Positions 47,401-58,924 of a stretch of 64,000 bases of DNA are shown in pieces (positions within the stretch are counted from its first letter, which is position 1; each line of letters begins with the position of its first letter). This DNA is from Ryuthela nishihirai (taxonomy: Eukaryota; Arthropoda; Arachnida; Araneae; Heptathelidae). The notes under the pieces were generated by a model. The model made no database searches. It saw only the letters and a program-made list of their open reading frames with translations, and had not been told where the DNA came from. The translations under genes were made by a program, and so were the position numbers. The stretch covers positions 42,408,901 through 42,472,900 of the forward strand of contig JAWZYU010000034.1 of NCBI GenBank assembly GCA_038380435.1, read 5' to 3'.

Positions 47401-48916
47401 TATGCTTCACGTACCCCCTGGAAATGTGTATGTAACTGGCTTACCCTTTGTATAGATAGATAAAACTATAGTTATAGTATAACAATGGGAATAAAATAAA
47501 ACATATATATCAGTGGTTCTCAACCTTTTATGCTTCACGTACCCCCTGGAAATGTGTATGTAACTGGCGTACCCTTTGTATAGATAGATAAAACTATAGT
47601 TATAGTATAACAATGGGAATAAAATAAAACATATATATCAGTGGTTCTCAACCTTTTATGCTTCACGTACCCCCTGGAAAAGTGTATTAACTGGCGTACC
47701 CTTTGTATAGATAGATAAAACTATAGTTATAGTATAACAATGGGAATAAAATAAAACATATATATCAGTGGTTCTCAACCTTTTATGCTTCACGTACCCC
47801 CTGGAAATGTGTATGTAACTGGCTTACCCTTTGTATAGATAGATAAAACTATAGTTATAGTATAACAATGGGAATAAAATAAAACATATATATCAGTGGT
47901 TCTCAACCTTTTATGCTTCACGTACTCCCTGGAAATGTGTATGTAACTGGCGTACCCTTTGTATAGATAGATAAAACTATAGTTATAGTATAACAATTGG
48001 AATAAAATAAAACATATATATCAGTGGTTCTCAACCTTTTATGCTTCACGTACCCCCTGGAAATGTGTATGTAACTGGCTTACCCTTTGTATAGATAGAT
48101 AAAACTATAGTTATAGTATAACAATGGGAATAAAATAAAACATATATATCAGTGGTTCTCAACCTTTTATGCTTCACGTACCCCCTGGAAATGTGTATGT
48201 AACTGGCGTACCCTTTGTATAGATAGATAAAACTATAGTTATAGTATAACAATGGGAATAAAATAAAACATATATATCAGTGGTTCTCAACCTTTTATGC
48301 TTCACGTACCCCCTGGAAATGTGTATGTAACTGGCGTACCCTTTGTATAAATAGATAAAACTATAGTTAGAGTATAACAATGGGAATAAAATAAAACATA
48401 TATCAGTGGTTCTCAACCTTTTATGCTTCACGTACCCCCTGGAAATGTGTATGTAACTGGTGTACCCTTTGTATAGATAGATAAAACTATAGTTATAGTA
48501 TAACAATGGGAATAAAATAAAACATATATATCAGTGGTTCTCAACCTTTTATGCTTCACGTACCCCCTGGAAATGTGTATGTAACTGGCGTACCCTTTGT
48601 ATAGATAGATAAAACTATAGTTATAGTATAACAATGGGAATAAAATAAAACATATATATCAGTGGTTCTCAACCTTTTATGCTTCACGTACCCCCTGGAA
48701 ATGTGTATGTAACTGGCGTACCCTTTGTATAAATAGATAAAACTATAGTTAGAGTATAACAATGGGAATAAAATAAAACATATATCAGTGGTTCTCAACC
48801 TTTTATGCTTCACGTACCCCCTGGAAATGTGTATGTAACTGGCGTACCCTTTGTATAGATAGATAAAACTATAGTTATAGTATAACAATGGGAATAAAAT
48901 AAAACATATATATCAG

Positions 48917-49806
48917 AGATTGGGTTGTTTTACCACTGAGCGGCACTTTTTGCACACCATGGGCTAAATGGCCAGGTCACATGGACCCCGAAGGCTCAGA
49001 GAAGGTTGGGGGAGGGGACCCACTGGAACAGCTGTTGGGAGACAGATGGTAGCCTCCCGTCAAGGCCATCCAGCGTGTTCTTTAACATTGGGTTGTTTTA
49101 CCTCTGAGCGGCACTTTTTTGCACACCATGGGTTAAATGGCCAGGTCACATGGACCCCGAAGGCTCAGAGAAGGTTGGGGGAGGGGACCCACTGGAACAG
49201 CTGTTGGGGGACAGATGGTAGCCTCCCGTCAAGGCCATCCAGCGTGTTCTTTAACGCTGGGTTGGTTTACCTCTGAGCGGCACTTTTTTGCACACCATGG
49301 ACTAAATGGCCAGGTCACATGGACCCGGAAGGCTCAGAGAAGGTTTGGGGAGGGCACCCACTAGAACAGCTGTTGGGAGACAGATGGTAGCCTCCCGTCA
49401 AGGCCATCCAGCGTGTTCTTTAACGCTGAGTTGGTTTACCTCTGAGCGGCACTTTTTTGCACAAAATGGGCTAAATGGCCAGGTCACATGGACCCCGAAG
49501 GCTCAGAGAAGGTTGGGGGAGGGGACCCACTAGAACAGCTGTTGGGAGACAGATGGTAGCCCCACGTCAAGGCCATCCAGCGTATTCTTTAACGTGCACA
49601 GGGTATGTCTCTCCCGCACACGAGCCACGTCTTAACGTCCCATCCGACGGACGGCGGTCTTTCCAAGCCCATCGGTGTCCCCTAGTGACCGTGAGCAGGG
49701 GGGGAATTTTGCGGAGATAAATCTTAACGCTGACCCAGTTGGGACTCGAACCTGTGAACTACAGATTACGAGCCTGGCGTGCTACCGACTGAGCCACCCC
49801 CGCCCC
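48917..49806 (-). mobile_element. SINE (minus) with 4 tail units, complete head, abutting the satellite
   Basis: Units are near 48921, 49089, 49258 and 49426, with body from 49595. The head has the B box (GACTCGAACC) and an A box ending GCCACCCCCGCCCCC. Its 3' tail touches the last satellite unit with no spacer. Confidence 0.9.
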
Positions 49807-50360
49807 CATTAATTAAGGAAAATCCCTATGTTGAGTCAATGGGAAGCTGAAGTTAATGCTCTATCACTTCTAAAATATTTTTTTTTTGTTTTGAAACATG
49901 TGATTGCAGATAAAGATCTCAATCAAATAAAACAACATCTCGATTTTCAGCAATATTCGTTCAGTATTTAATAAGTTACGGAAGTTTGAATATTTAGCGA
50001 TAACAATGCCAGTCTTAAGAAACTTATACAACACTAAAGAATAGTGAAAGAATTCTTTACAGAAAGTTCTAAAATACAAACTTATTTTATTGCACAGTTT
50101 GATGCAATTCTTATTACTAAGTTTTAATTAACTTCTGAAGTCAATTTTTGTGGTTGGCATTGTTATCGCTAATATTCAAACTTCCATAACTTATTAAATA
50201 CTGAACGAATATTGTTCAAAATCGAGATATTAAAATATTTGATTGAGATCTTTATCTTCAATCACATTTTTGTAAACAAAAAAACTTATTTTAGAAGTTA
50301 TAAAGCTTTTACATTAGCTTCCCATTGACTTAACAGAGGGATTTTCCTTAATTTATGGAA
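49806..50360. mobile_element. Foldback element: ~210-bp inverted arms, ~125-bp loop
   Basis: The left arm (about 49811-50019; ATTAAGGAAAATCCCTATG, GTCAATGGGAAGCT, ATAAAGATCTCAATCAAAT, ATTCGTTCAGTATTTAATAA, GCGATAACAATGCCA) is matched in reverse complement by 50145-50353 with scattered differences. It has no coding capacity. The ends are CATTAATTAAGG and CCTTAATTTATG, and the target duplication is unclear. Confidence 0.85.
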
Positions 50361-50497
50361 ATCAGTGTATATACAAGTTCAATTGATTACATTACTTTCA
50401 AACTGAGCTGATCATATTATTCGCAAGGATAGCTGATCATTATGTATAAAAAGGGTTGATTACATTATATAAAAGATGAGCTGATTACATTAATTAC
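50361..50497. repeat. Short degenerate repeats (GCTGATCATTA / GAGCTGATTACATTA)
   Basis: Several copies of a GAGCTGAT(T/C)A-type motif at 50405-50490, just before a truncated SINE. Confidence 0.5.
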
Positions 50498-52493
50498 ATC
50501 AGCGTTGAGATTTATCTCCGCAAAATTCCCCGCCTTGCCCACGGTCAGTAGGGGACACCGATGGGCTTGGAAAGGCCGCCGTCCGTCGGATGCGACGTTA
50601 AACCGTGGCCTCGTGTGCGGGAGAGCCATACCCTGTGCACGTTAAAGAACACGCTGGATAGCCTTGACGGGAGGCTACAATCTGTCTCCCAACAGCTGTT
50701 CCAGTGGGTACCCTCCCCCAACCTTCTCTGAGCCTTCGGGGTCTATGTGACCTGGCCATTTAGCCCATGGTGTGCAAAAAAGTGCCGCTCAGAGGTAAAA
50801 CAACCCAACGTTAAAGAACACGCTGGATGGCCTTGACGGGAGGCTACCATCTGTCTCCCAACAGCTGTTCCAGTGGGTCCCCTCCCCCAACCTTCTCTGA
50901 GCCTTCGGGGTCCATGTGACCTGGCCATTTAGCCCATGGTGTGCAAAAAAGTGCCACTCAGAGGTAAAAACAACCCAACGTTAAAGAACACGCTGGATGG
51001 CCTTGACGGGAGGCTACCATATTTCTCCCAACACTATTCCATTGGGTCCCCTCCCCCAACCTTCTCTGAGCCTTCGGGGTCCATGTGACCTGGCCATTTA
51101 GCCCATGGTGTGCAAAAAAGTGCCACTCAGAGGTAAAAACAACCCAACGTTAAAGAACACGCTGGATGGCCTTGACGGGAGGCTACCATATTTCTCCCAA
51201 CACTATTCCATTGGGTCCCCTCCCCCAACCTTCTCTGAGCCTTCGGGGTCCATGTGACCTGGCCATTTAGCCCATGGTGTGCAAAAAAGTGCCACTCAGA
51301 GGTAAAAACAACCCAACGTTAAAGAACACGCTGGATGGCCTTGACGGGAGGCTACCATATTTCTCCCAACACTATTCCATTGGGTCCCCTCCCCCAACCT
51401 TCTCTGAGCCTTCGGGGTCCATGTGACCTGGCCATTTAGCCCATGGTGTGCAAAAAAGTGCCACTCAGAGGTAAAAACAACCCAACGTTAAAGAACACGC
51501 TGGATGGCCTTGACGGGAGGCTACCATATTTCTCCCAACACTATTCCATTGGGTCCCCTCCCCCAACCTTCTCTGAGCCTTCGGGGTCCAGGTGACCTGG
51601 CCATTTAGCCCATGGTGTGCAAAAAAGTGCCACTCAGAGGTAAAAACAACCCAACGTTAAAGAACACGCTGGATGGCCTTGACGGGAGGCTACCATATTT
51701 CTCCCAACACTATTCAATTGGGTCCCCTCCCCCAACCTTCTCTGAGCCTTCGGGGTCCATGTGACCTGGTCATTTAGCCCATGGTGTGCAAAAAAGTGCC
51801 ACTCAGAGGTAAAAACAACCCAACGTTAAAGAACACGCTGGATGGCCTTGACGGGAGGCTACCATATTTCTCCCAACACTATTCCATTGGGTCCCCTCCC
51901 CCAACCTTCTCTGAGCCTTCGGGGTCCATGTGACCTGGCCATTTAGCCCATGGTGTGCAAAAAAGTGCCACTCAGAGGTAAAAACAACCCAACGTTAAAG
52001 AACACGCTGGATGGCCTAGACGGGAGGCTACCATATTTCTCCCAACGCTATTCCATTGGGTCCCCTCCCCCAACCTTCTCTGAGCCTTCGGGGTCCATGT
52101 GACCTGGTCATTTAGCCCATGGTGTGCAAAAAAGTGCCACTCAGAGGTAAAAACAACCCAACGTTAAAGAACACGCTGGATGGCCTTGACGGGAGGCTAC
52201 CATATTTCTCCCAACACTATTCAATTGGGTCCCCTCCCCCAACCTTCTCTGAGCCTTCGGGGTCCATGTGACCTGGTCATTTAGCCCATGGTGTGCAAAA
52301 AAGTGCCACTCAGAGGTAAAAACAACCCAACGTTAAAGAACACGCTGGATGGCCTTGACGGGAGGCTACCATATTTCTCCCAACACTATTCCATTGGGTC
52401 CCCTCCCCCAACCTTCTCTGAGCCTTCGGGGTCCATATGACCTGGCCATTTAGCCCATGGTGTGCAAAAAAGTGCCGCTCAGAGGTAAAACAT
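50498..52493 (+). mobile_element. SINE without head, 11 tail units, strongly homogenised
   Basis: It begins at CAGCGTTGAGATTTATCTCC, exactly after the tRNA-like part. Units 1-2 are standard. Units 3-11 share a derived form (ACCATATTTCTCCCAACACTATTCCATTGGG, GTGCCACTCAGAGGTAAAAAC) with very few differences, so they amplified recently from one unit. Confidence 0.93.
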
Positions 52494-53241
52494 CAACAAC
52501 AACCGCGTATTAAGCATTTTCGGGATAAAAATATTTTCAGTGTAAAACAAAAAAAAAACACTCTTAGTTACAAGTTTTTTTGTAGAACAAGAAACATTTT
52601 TGAAAATGCTTGTTAACGTTTAAAATGTTCCTTAATAGGAAATATTAGGACAAATTATTAAATAAATGCTTAAAATCAAACTCGTTGTTCAGGAATGAAC
52701 TTACCCCATTTTTTCGCATTCGACCTCTTGTGACCTGGTTGCTAGGCGTGGCCATCACGCGCTACTTGATATGAGTAATGGACAATCTGCCTAAACATTG
52801 CCTTGATGAGACTACATGCTAAGATCCACGAAGATTGTTACATTGATGAAGCTAAATTTATATTTCGACCGTCCTTTCATTAGTGGTCATGTTACATTTA
52901 ATGAGCTGATGTTATTCAGTTAATCATTCTCAGACATTTCGTTTTTAGTTCACGTGGCCGCACTCTTTACTCCAACTTCGGGTCAGGTACACTCTTACTT
53001 AACTCGGGTGAAGAAATTTTACTCAAACTTCGGGTCAGGTTACTCTTTACTCTAACTTCGGGTGGGGCTGTTTATCTTTGACCAGCACTCGTTTTCTTGT
53101 TCTGTGGTGAATGCCAGGTCAAAAACACTCATGTGACGTCAGATCGATAAAGTTTAAGCTTAAGTGGGAATACAGTCAGATCGTCCATGGAAGCAATGGG
53201 AAGTGGTAATTCTTTTAAAATTAAATTAGAATTCTTTTCAG
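52494..53241. other. Spacer with short CTTCGGGT repeats
   Basis: At 52965-53070 an (A)CTCTTTACTCCAACTTCGGGTCAGGT-like motif recurs about 3-4 times. Nothing else recognised. Confidence 0.5.
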
Positions 53242-53257
53242 CAGAACCACAGGGTTC

Positions 53258-53638
53258 GGTTGTTTTACCTCTGGACGGCACTTTTTTGCATACCATGGGC
53301 TAAATGGCCAGGTCACAGGGACCCCGAAGGCTCAGAGAAGGTTGGGGGAGGGGACCCACTGGAACAGCTGTTGGGAGACAGATGGTAGCCTCCCGTCAAG
53401 GCCATCCAGCGTGTTCTTTAACGTGCACAGAGTATGGCTCTCCCGCACACGGGGCCACGGCTTAACGTCCCATCCGACGGACGGCGGTCTTTCCAAGCAC
53501 ATCGGTGTCCCCTACTGATCGTGGGCAGGGAGGGGAATTTTGCGGAGACAAATCTCAACGCTGACCCAGCTGGGACTTGAACCTGGGAACTACAGATTAC
53601 GAGCCTGGCGCGCTACCGACTGAGCCACCCCCGCCCCA
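53258..53638 (-). mobile_element. Complete single-unit SINE with 16-bp target duplication
   Basis: CAGAACCACAGGGTTC (53242-53257) and CAGAACCCCAGGGTTC (53639-53654), 15 of 16 identical. Full head, body and one tail unit. Confidence 0.94.
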
Positions 53639-53699
53639 CAGAACCCCAGGGTTCTGCCAAGCCTTTTTCGATAGTTCTGTAGGAAAATTTCATAATTCT

Positions 53700-53764
53700 G
53701 TATATTAAAGCATTTTAAGGCTTGGATGCTTGTGTTGTTTTTGTGCTGAGGTCCTGCCATCCTG
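53700..53764 (+). mobile_element. Fragment of a second SINE-like family
   Basis: GGCTTGGATGCTTGTGTTGTTTTTGTGCTGAGGTCCTGCCATCCTG resembles the sequence after the tRNA-like head at 55500-55545. The next SINE inserted inside it. Confidence 0.5.
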
Positions 53765-54147
53765 GGAGCGGGGATGGCTCAGTCGGTAACACGCCAGGCT
53801 CGTAATCTGTAGTTCCCCGTTCGAGTCCCAGCTGGGTCAGCGTCGAGATTTATCTCCGCAAAATTACCCGCCCTGCGCACAGTCAGTAGGGGACACTGAT
53901 AGGCTTGGAAAGGCCGCCGTCCATCGGATGGGATGTTAAGCCGTGGCCCCGTGTGCGGAAGAGCCATACCCTGTGCACGTTAAAGAACACGCTGGATGGC
54001 CTTGACGGGAGGCTATCATCTGTCTCCCAACAGCTGTTCCAGTGGGTCCCCTCTCCCAACCTTCTCTGAGCCTTCGGGGTCCATGTGACATGGCCATTTA
54101 GCCCATGGTGTGCAAAAAAGTGCCGCTCAGTGGTAAAACAACCCAAC
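53765..54147 (+). mobile_element. Reference complete SINE, 383 bp, perfect 12-bp target duplication
   Basis: CCTGCCATCCTG flanks both sides (53753-53764, 54148-54159). The order is a tRNA-like head with A box (GGATGGCTCAGTCGGTAAC), anticodon-loop CTCGTAA and B box (GTTCGAGTCCC). A body follows with GAGATTTATCTCCGCAAAA, GTAGGGGACACTGATAGGC and GGGATGTTAAGCCGTGG. The 76-bp module starts GTTAAAGAACACGCTGGATG. The 93-bp module (CCCAACCTTCTCTGAGCC to GTAAAACAACCCAAC) forms the 3' end. The body's GGACGTTAAGCC...CACGTTAAAGAAC motif recalls domains conserved among invertebrate SINEs, but I cannot name one from sequence alone. The Pol III promoter boxes imply dependence on a LINE for mobility. Confidence 0.96.
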
Positions 54148-54174
54148 CCTGCCATCCTGAATCGAGAACTACTA

Positions 54175-54375
54175 AGCGATAAATTCCGACGTGTACAAAA
54201 ATAAATTGCGAGGGCATTAAAAAATAAGTTGCGAAAATACTAAAAAATTTCGATGTATATAAAAATAAATTTCGAGGGCCATTAAAAAAATAAATTGCTA
54301 CGCATATAAAAATAAATTGCGAGAACTGCTTAAAAAAAGTGATTGCGGCGCATATGAAAATAAAATTGCGAACTA
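54175..54375. repeat. Degenerate ~47-bp tandem repeat, about 4 copies
   Basis: The motif AAAATAAATTGCGAGGGCATTAAAAAATAAATTGC(GACGCATAT) recurs with variation from 54175 to 54370. It explains the lysine- or phenylalanine-rich frames there. Confidence 0.78.
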
Positions 54376-54682
54376 TATTCTGCGATGAACTATTCATTAA
54401 GTAACATCAACACACAAAGTGCAATTTTCTGAATTAATTGCATGGGTCTTTCGGATTATTTAGTGCCAAGTGATATGCATTTCAATTAGGCTAATCATCT
54501 TTAATGATTCTGATGAATGAACTGGTTTCGCATGCATGCGCTTCAATCCACACTGTTCCTCAGAATATCGAAATGGAGAGAGAGAGAATTACTGAACTAC
54601 AACCACAGACACAATTCACATAGGACGATATACTAAGTTCCCAAAAGAAAAACTATGGATTCAACCTAGAATCTGACTCCAA
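54376..54682. other. Spacer
   Basis: A short GA run near 54574. Nothing else recognised. Confidence 0.4.
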
Positions 54683-55410
54683 GGGGGCGGGGGCGGGGGC
54701 GCTCAGTCGGTAACGCATCAGGCTCGTAATCTGTAGTTCCCAGGTTCGAGTCCCAGCTGGGTCAGCGTTGAGATTTATCTCCGCAAAATTCCCCGCCCTG
54801 CCCACGGTCAGTAGGGGACACCGATGGGCTTGGAAAGGCCGCCGTCCGTAGGATGGGACGTTAAGCCGTGACGCCGTGTGTGGGAGAGACATATCCTATG
54901 CACGTTAAAGAACACGCTGGATGGCCTTCACGGGAGGCTACCATCTGTCTCCCAACAGCTGTTCCGGTGGGTCCCCTCCCCCAACCTTCTCTGAGCCTTC
55001 CGGGTCCGTGTGACCTGGCCATTTAGCCCATGGTGTGCAAAAAAGTGCCGCTCAGAGGTAAAACAACCCAACGTTAAAGAACACACTGGATGGCCTTGAC
55101 GGGAGGCTACCATCTGTCTCCCAACTGTTCCAGTGGGTCCCCTCCCCAAACCTTCTCTGAGTCTTCGGGGTCCATGTGACCTGGCCATTTAGCCCATGGT
55201 GTGCAAAAAATTGCCGCTCAGAGGTAGAACAACCCAACGTTAAAGAACACGCTGGATGGCCTTGACGGGAGGCTACCATCTGTCTCCCAACAGCTGTTCC
55301 AGTGGGTCCCCTCCCCCAACCTTCTCTGAGCCTTCGGGGTCCATGTGACCTGGCCATTTAGCCCATGGTGTGCAAAAAAGTGCCGCTCAGAGGTAAAACA
55401 ACACAACACA
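54683..55410 (+). mobile_element. SINE with 3 tail units and a GC-rich 5' leader
   Basis: The head is preceded by a GGGGGCGGGGGCGGGGGC stretch. The A box (CGCTCAGTCGGTAACGC), B box, body and three tail units (one with a 4-bp gap, CCAACTGTTCCAG) are present, ending AAAACAACACAACAC. I see no clear target duplication. Confidence 0.9.
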
Positions 55411-55424
55411 AACCCATATATAAG

Positions 55425-55580
55425 CCCTCCTGGTGGCCTTGTGGATAGCGTGCTTGGTCCTCATCAAAGGATCTGGGTTCGAGCACCGAGTAAGGCATGG
55501 ATATTTGTGTTGTTTTTCTACTGAGATCCCGACATCCTCACAAATCTTCTACTATGATATATAAACTGACAGGCTCCAAT
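55425..55580 (+). mobile_element. Different tRNA-derived SINE remnant
   Basis: TGGTGGCCTTGTGGATAGCG (A-box-like) and GGGTTCGAGCACC (B-box-like) are correctly spaced, followed by GGATATTTGTGTTGTTTTTC. The 3' part shares about 40 bp with 53720-53764. The family differs from the abundant one. Confidence 0.6.
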
Positions 55581-55785
55581 CAGACCTCTGTGGCAAGCAG
55601 CTGCTTGAGGAGTCATTTATCTATTCATTTTATAAAATATAAATCAAACTTTCTTTATCTTAACCAGTAAAAAAAAATTGCACTAGTTCGAAAAAAAAAT
55701 GGAAGCAACGAAAATTTTAATTGATTAGATTCTTTTTTTAAAAATGCATCACTAGGGCTCGAAATACAATCACCTGAAACTTCCC

Positions 55786-56576
55786 GCCCTGCCCACGGTC
55801 AGTAGCGGACACCGATTGGCTTGGAAAGGCCGCCTCCGTAGGATGGGACGTTAAGCCGTGGACCGCGTGTGGGAGAGCCATACTCTGTGCACGTTAAAGA
55901 ACACGATGTATGGCCTTGACGGGAGGCTACCATCTGTCTCCCAACAGTTGTTCCAGTAGGTCCCCTTCCTGCAACTTTCTCTGAGCATTCGGGGTCCTTG
56001 TGACCTGGCTATTTAACCCATTATGTGCACAAAAGTGCCGCTCAGAGGTAAAACAACCCGACGTTAAAGAACACGATGCATGGCCTTGACGGGATGTTAC
56101 CATCTGTCTCCCAACAGCTGTTCCAGTGGGTCACCTTCCCCAACCTACTCTGAGCCTTCGGGGTACATGTGACCTGGCCATTTAGCCCATGGTGTGCAAA
56201 AAAGTGCCGCTCAGAGGTAAAACAACCCAACGTTAAAGAACACGCTGGATGGCCTTGACGGGAGACTACCATCTGTCTCCCAACAGCTGTTCCAGTGGGT
56301 CCCCTCCCCCAACCTTCTCTGAACCTTCGTGGTCCTTGTGACCTGGCCATTTAACCCATTGTGTGCAAAAAAATTGCGGCTCAGAGGTAAAACAACCCAA
56401 CGTTAAAGAACACACTAAATGGCCTTAACGGGAGGCAATCATCTGTCTTCCAACAGCTGTTCCAGTGGGTCCCCTTCCTCCAACCTTCTCTGAGCCTTCG
56501 GGGTCCTTGTGACCTGGCTATTTAACCCATCATGTGCACAAAAGTGTCGCTCAGAGGTAAAACAACCCAACCTGAG
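55786..56576 (+). mobile_element. SINE, 5'-truncated in the body, 4 tail units
   Basis: Starts CCCGCCCTGCCCACGGTC. Units are near 55891, 56062, 56232 and 56402, ending AAAACAACCCAACC. Moderately diverged. Confidence 0.88.
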
Positions 56577-57496
56577 ACATTCGCTATTTCTTCGTGCGTT
56601 AATAAAAAAAAACAACACATTCAGGATGCAAAATTTTTACAACTATGTTAGGAAGAAAAAAAAATTGTATCAAATATAATTTTCTACTCCTAAATTCCCC
56701 CACAAACAGTGTCCCATGTGACTCAAGCCGATCACGAAATTCTTCTCCTAGAATCTTCCTGAGGCTATAAAAACCATCGCCCCCTGTTGAATGCTCGGCG
56801 ACTGCTGTCTCGCAGAACTGTCAGCGGCGACGTTACCAGTGCTAAGCAGGCCCAAATTGAACAGAATTGCATGTTGTGATCGTATCGCTACTGATATCCA
56901 TTTCCGAACCTATGATGTCGTGGATTTCCGCCACAAACTGTGGCTTTCTTTTTTTTTACGCCCTTTTTTTTTTTCGTTTTTTCAACGCTGTGGTAAACAG
57001 TTTTAGAATCTTGTCGTTTGTGATCGTAGTAGTCGACGTATAGTGAGTCCCAGGGTTCCCAAAGTGTCGACAATTCCTGTGGCTTTAGCACACTTTGTTG
57101 CCAGGCACGAAACGCTCGCAGACTGTTCCATCAGCGGTAATAGGCTGCAGCAGTTGTTTTCCGTGTGGTGTTAGGCGCGTGACGGATGAGATGTTGGTTT
57201 TTCCGCCGTTGGCGACACGTGCTTTCAAACGAAATGGTCAATGTTCGGTCCGAGCGTCCGGCTACCCCCAACCAATGATGTCAGAGGAAGAATTTTCTGC
57301 CATGTTCAAAGTATGAGGAGGGACGCATTTAGTCTAGGTGCTGTCACTTTGAGAAATGTTTTATATAAATGTTCCAAACTTTTGCAGATAATGCGGGCTA
57401 GCTCAAAGACTTTATATATATATTGTCCAAAGATTTTATTTGTATATTTATATATAGAGAAAAGTATTTCTTTAGTAGCAAAAGTTTGTTTTCTCT
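56577..57496. other. Spacer with a GC-richer island and TATA-like box
   Basis: CTATAAAAACC at 56765-56775 is followed by a less AT-rich stretch (56780-57320) with short frames (56791-57006, 57095-57316) that I cannot identify. It could be an unrecognised promoter, a first exon or a solo LTR. The evidence is weak. Confidence 0.3.
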
Positions 57497-57508
57497 ATAA
57501 AGAAAAGT

Positions 57509-58868
57509 TTGGTTGGATTGTGTTGTTTTACCTCTGAGCGGCACTTTTTGGCACACCATGGGCTAAATGGCCAGGTCACAAGGACCCCGAAGGCTCAGAG
57601 AAGGTTGGGGGAGGAGACCCACTGGAACAGCTGTTGGGAGACAGATGGTAGCCTCCCGTCAAGACCTTCCAGAGTGTTCTTTAATGTTGGGTTGTTTTAC
57701 CTCTGAGCGGCACTTTTTTGCACACCATGGGCTAAATGGCCAGGTCACAAGGACCCCGAAGGCTCAGAGAAGGTTGGGGGAGGAGACCCACTGGAACAGC
57801 TGTTGGGAGACAGATGGTAGCCTCCCGTCAAGACCATCCAGAGTGTTCTTTAATGTTGGGTTGTTTTACCTCTGAGCGGCACTTTTTTGCGCACCATGGA
57901 CTAAATGGCCAAGTCAAAAGGACCCCGAAGGCTCAGTGAAGGTTGGGGGAAGGGACACACTGGAACAGCTGTTGGGAGACAGATGGTAGCCTCCCGTCAA
58001 GACCATCCAGAGTGTTCTTTAATGTTGGGTTGTTTTACCTCTGAGCGGCACTTTTTTGCACACCATGGACTAAATGGCCAAGTCAAAAGGACCCCGAAGG
58101 CTCAGTGAAGGTTGGGGGAAGGGACACACTGGAACAGCTGTTGGGAGACAGATGGTAGCCTCCCGTCAAGACCATCCAGAGTGTTCTTTAATGTTGGGTT
58201 GTTTTACCTCTGAGCGGCACTTTTTTGCACACCATGGACTAAATGGCCAAGTCAAAAGGACCCCGAAGGCTCAGAGAAGGTTGGGGGAAGGGACACACTG
58301 GAACACCTGTTGGGAGACAGATGGTAGCCTCCCGTCAAGACCATCCAGAGTGTTCTTTAATGTTGGGTTGTTTTACCTCTGAGCGGCACTTTTTTGCACA
58401 CCATGGACTAAATGGCCAAGTCAAAAGGACCCCGAAGGCTCAGTGAAGGTTGGGGGAAGGGACACACTGGAACAGCTGTTGGGAGACAGATGGTAGCCTC
58501 CCGTCAAGACCATCCAGAGTGTTCTTTAATGTTGGGTTGTTTTACCTCTGAGCGGCACTTTTTTGCACAAAATGGACTAAATGGCCAAGTCAAAAGGACC
58601 CCGAAGGCTCAGTGAAGGTTGGGGGAAGGGACACACTGGAACGGCTGTTGGGAGACAGATGGTAGCATTGACGGGAGTCAAGGCCATCCACCGTGTTATT
58701 TAACGTGCACATGGTATGGCTCTCCGTTATACAGAGCCACGGCTTAACGTCCCATCCGACGGACGGCGGTCTTTCCAAGCCCATCGGTGTCTCCTACTGG
58801 CCGTGGGCAGGGCGGGGAGTTTTCTGGAGATAAATCTCAACGCTGACCCAACTGGGACTCGAACCTGG
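57509..58868 (-). mobile_element. SINE (minus), 7 tail units, 5'-truncated at the B box, target duplication
   Basis: ATAAAGAAAAGT flanks both sides exactly (57497-57508, 58869-58880). The 5' end stops at GGGACTCGAACCTGG. Several middle units share derived changes (CACCATGGACTAAATGGCCAAG, GGGACACACTGG), indicating local homogenisation. A small scramble (GTAGCATTGACGGGAGTCAAG) lies near 58664. Confidence 0.94.
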
Positions 58869-58924
58869 ATAAAGAAAAGTAGATGAGGTTAGCCCTCATT
58901 TCTCTGCTCGGGATAGAGAGCTGC

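Larger units (their letters stand above)
31898..48916 (+). repeat. 128-bp satellite array, ~133 copies, unit begins with a hAT-like terminus
   Basis: The array starts at a CAGTGGTTCTCAACC and ends at a broken CAG directly joined to a SINE tail. The unit runs CAGTGGTTCTCAACCTTTT, GCTTCACGTACCCCCTGG, AAATGTGTATGTAACTGGCG, TACCCTTTGTATAGATAG, ATAAAACTATAGTTATAGTA, TAACAATGGGAATAAAATAA, AACATATATAT. The first unit is slightly different (TAGGTTTCACGTACCCACTG). Variants define subfamilies: ACCCCCTGG versus ACCCACTGG versus ACTCACTGG; CCCCTTG, CCCTTTG or CCCTATG; GGAAAAGTGTATTAACTGG (127-bp units). CAGTGGTTCTCAACC is the hallmark terminal sequence of many hAT elements. No opposite terminus is present. 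The ladder of ~68-residue minus-strand frames is a repeat artefact. Confidence 0.97.

Noticed and set aside
31925..48888. Ladder of ~68-residue minus-strand reading frames (MLYYNYSFIYLYK...) as a tandem gene family
   Set aside because: They overlap, repeat every 128 bp with the satellite, and cross unit boundaries. They exist only because the unit lacks stops in that frame.
31898..48916. CRISPR array
   Set aside because: Units are contiguous 128-bp repeats without unique spacers, there are no cas genes, and the DNA is clearly eukaryotic.
56765..57320. Promoter and first exon of a gene or a solo LTR
   Set aside because: A TATAAAAA box and slightly higher GC are suggestive, but I find no second LTR, primer-binding site, splice donor or protein match.
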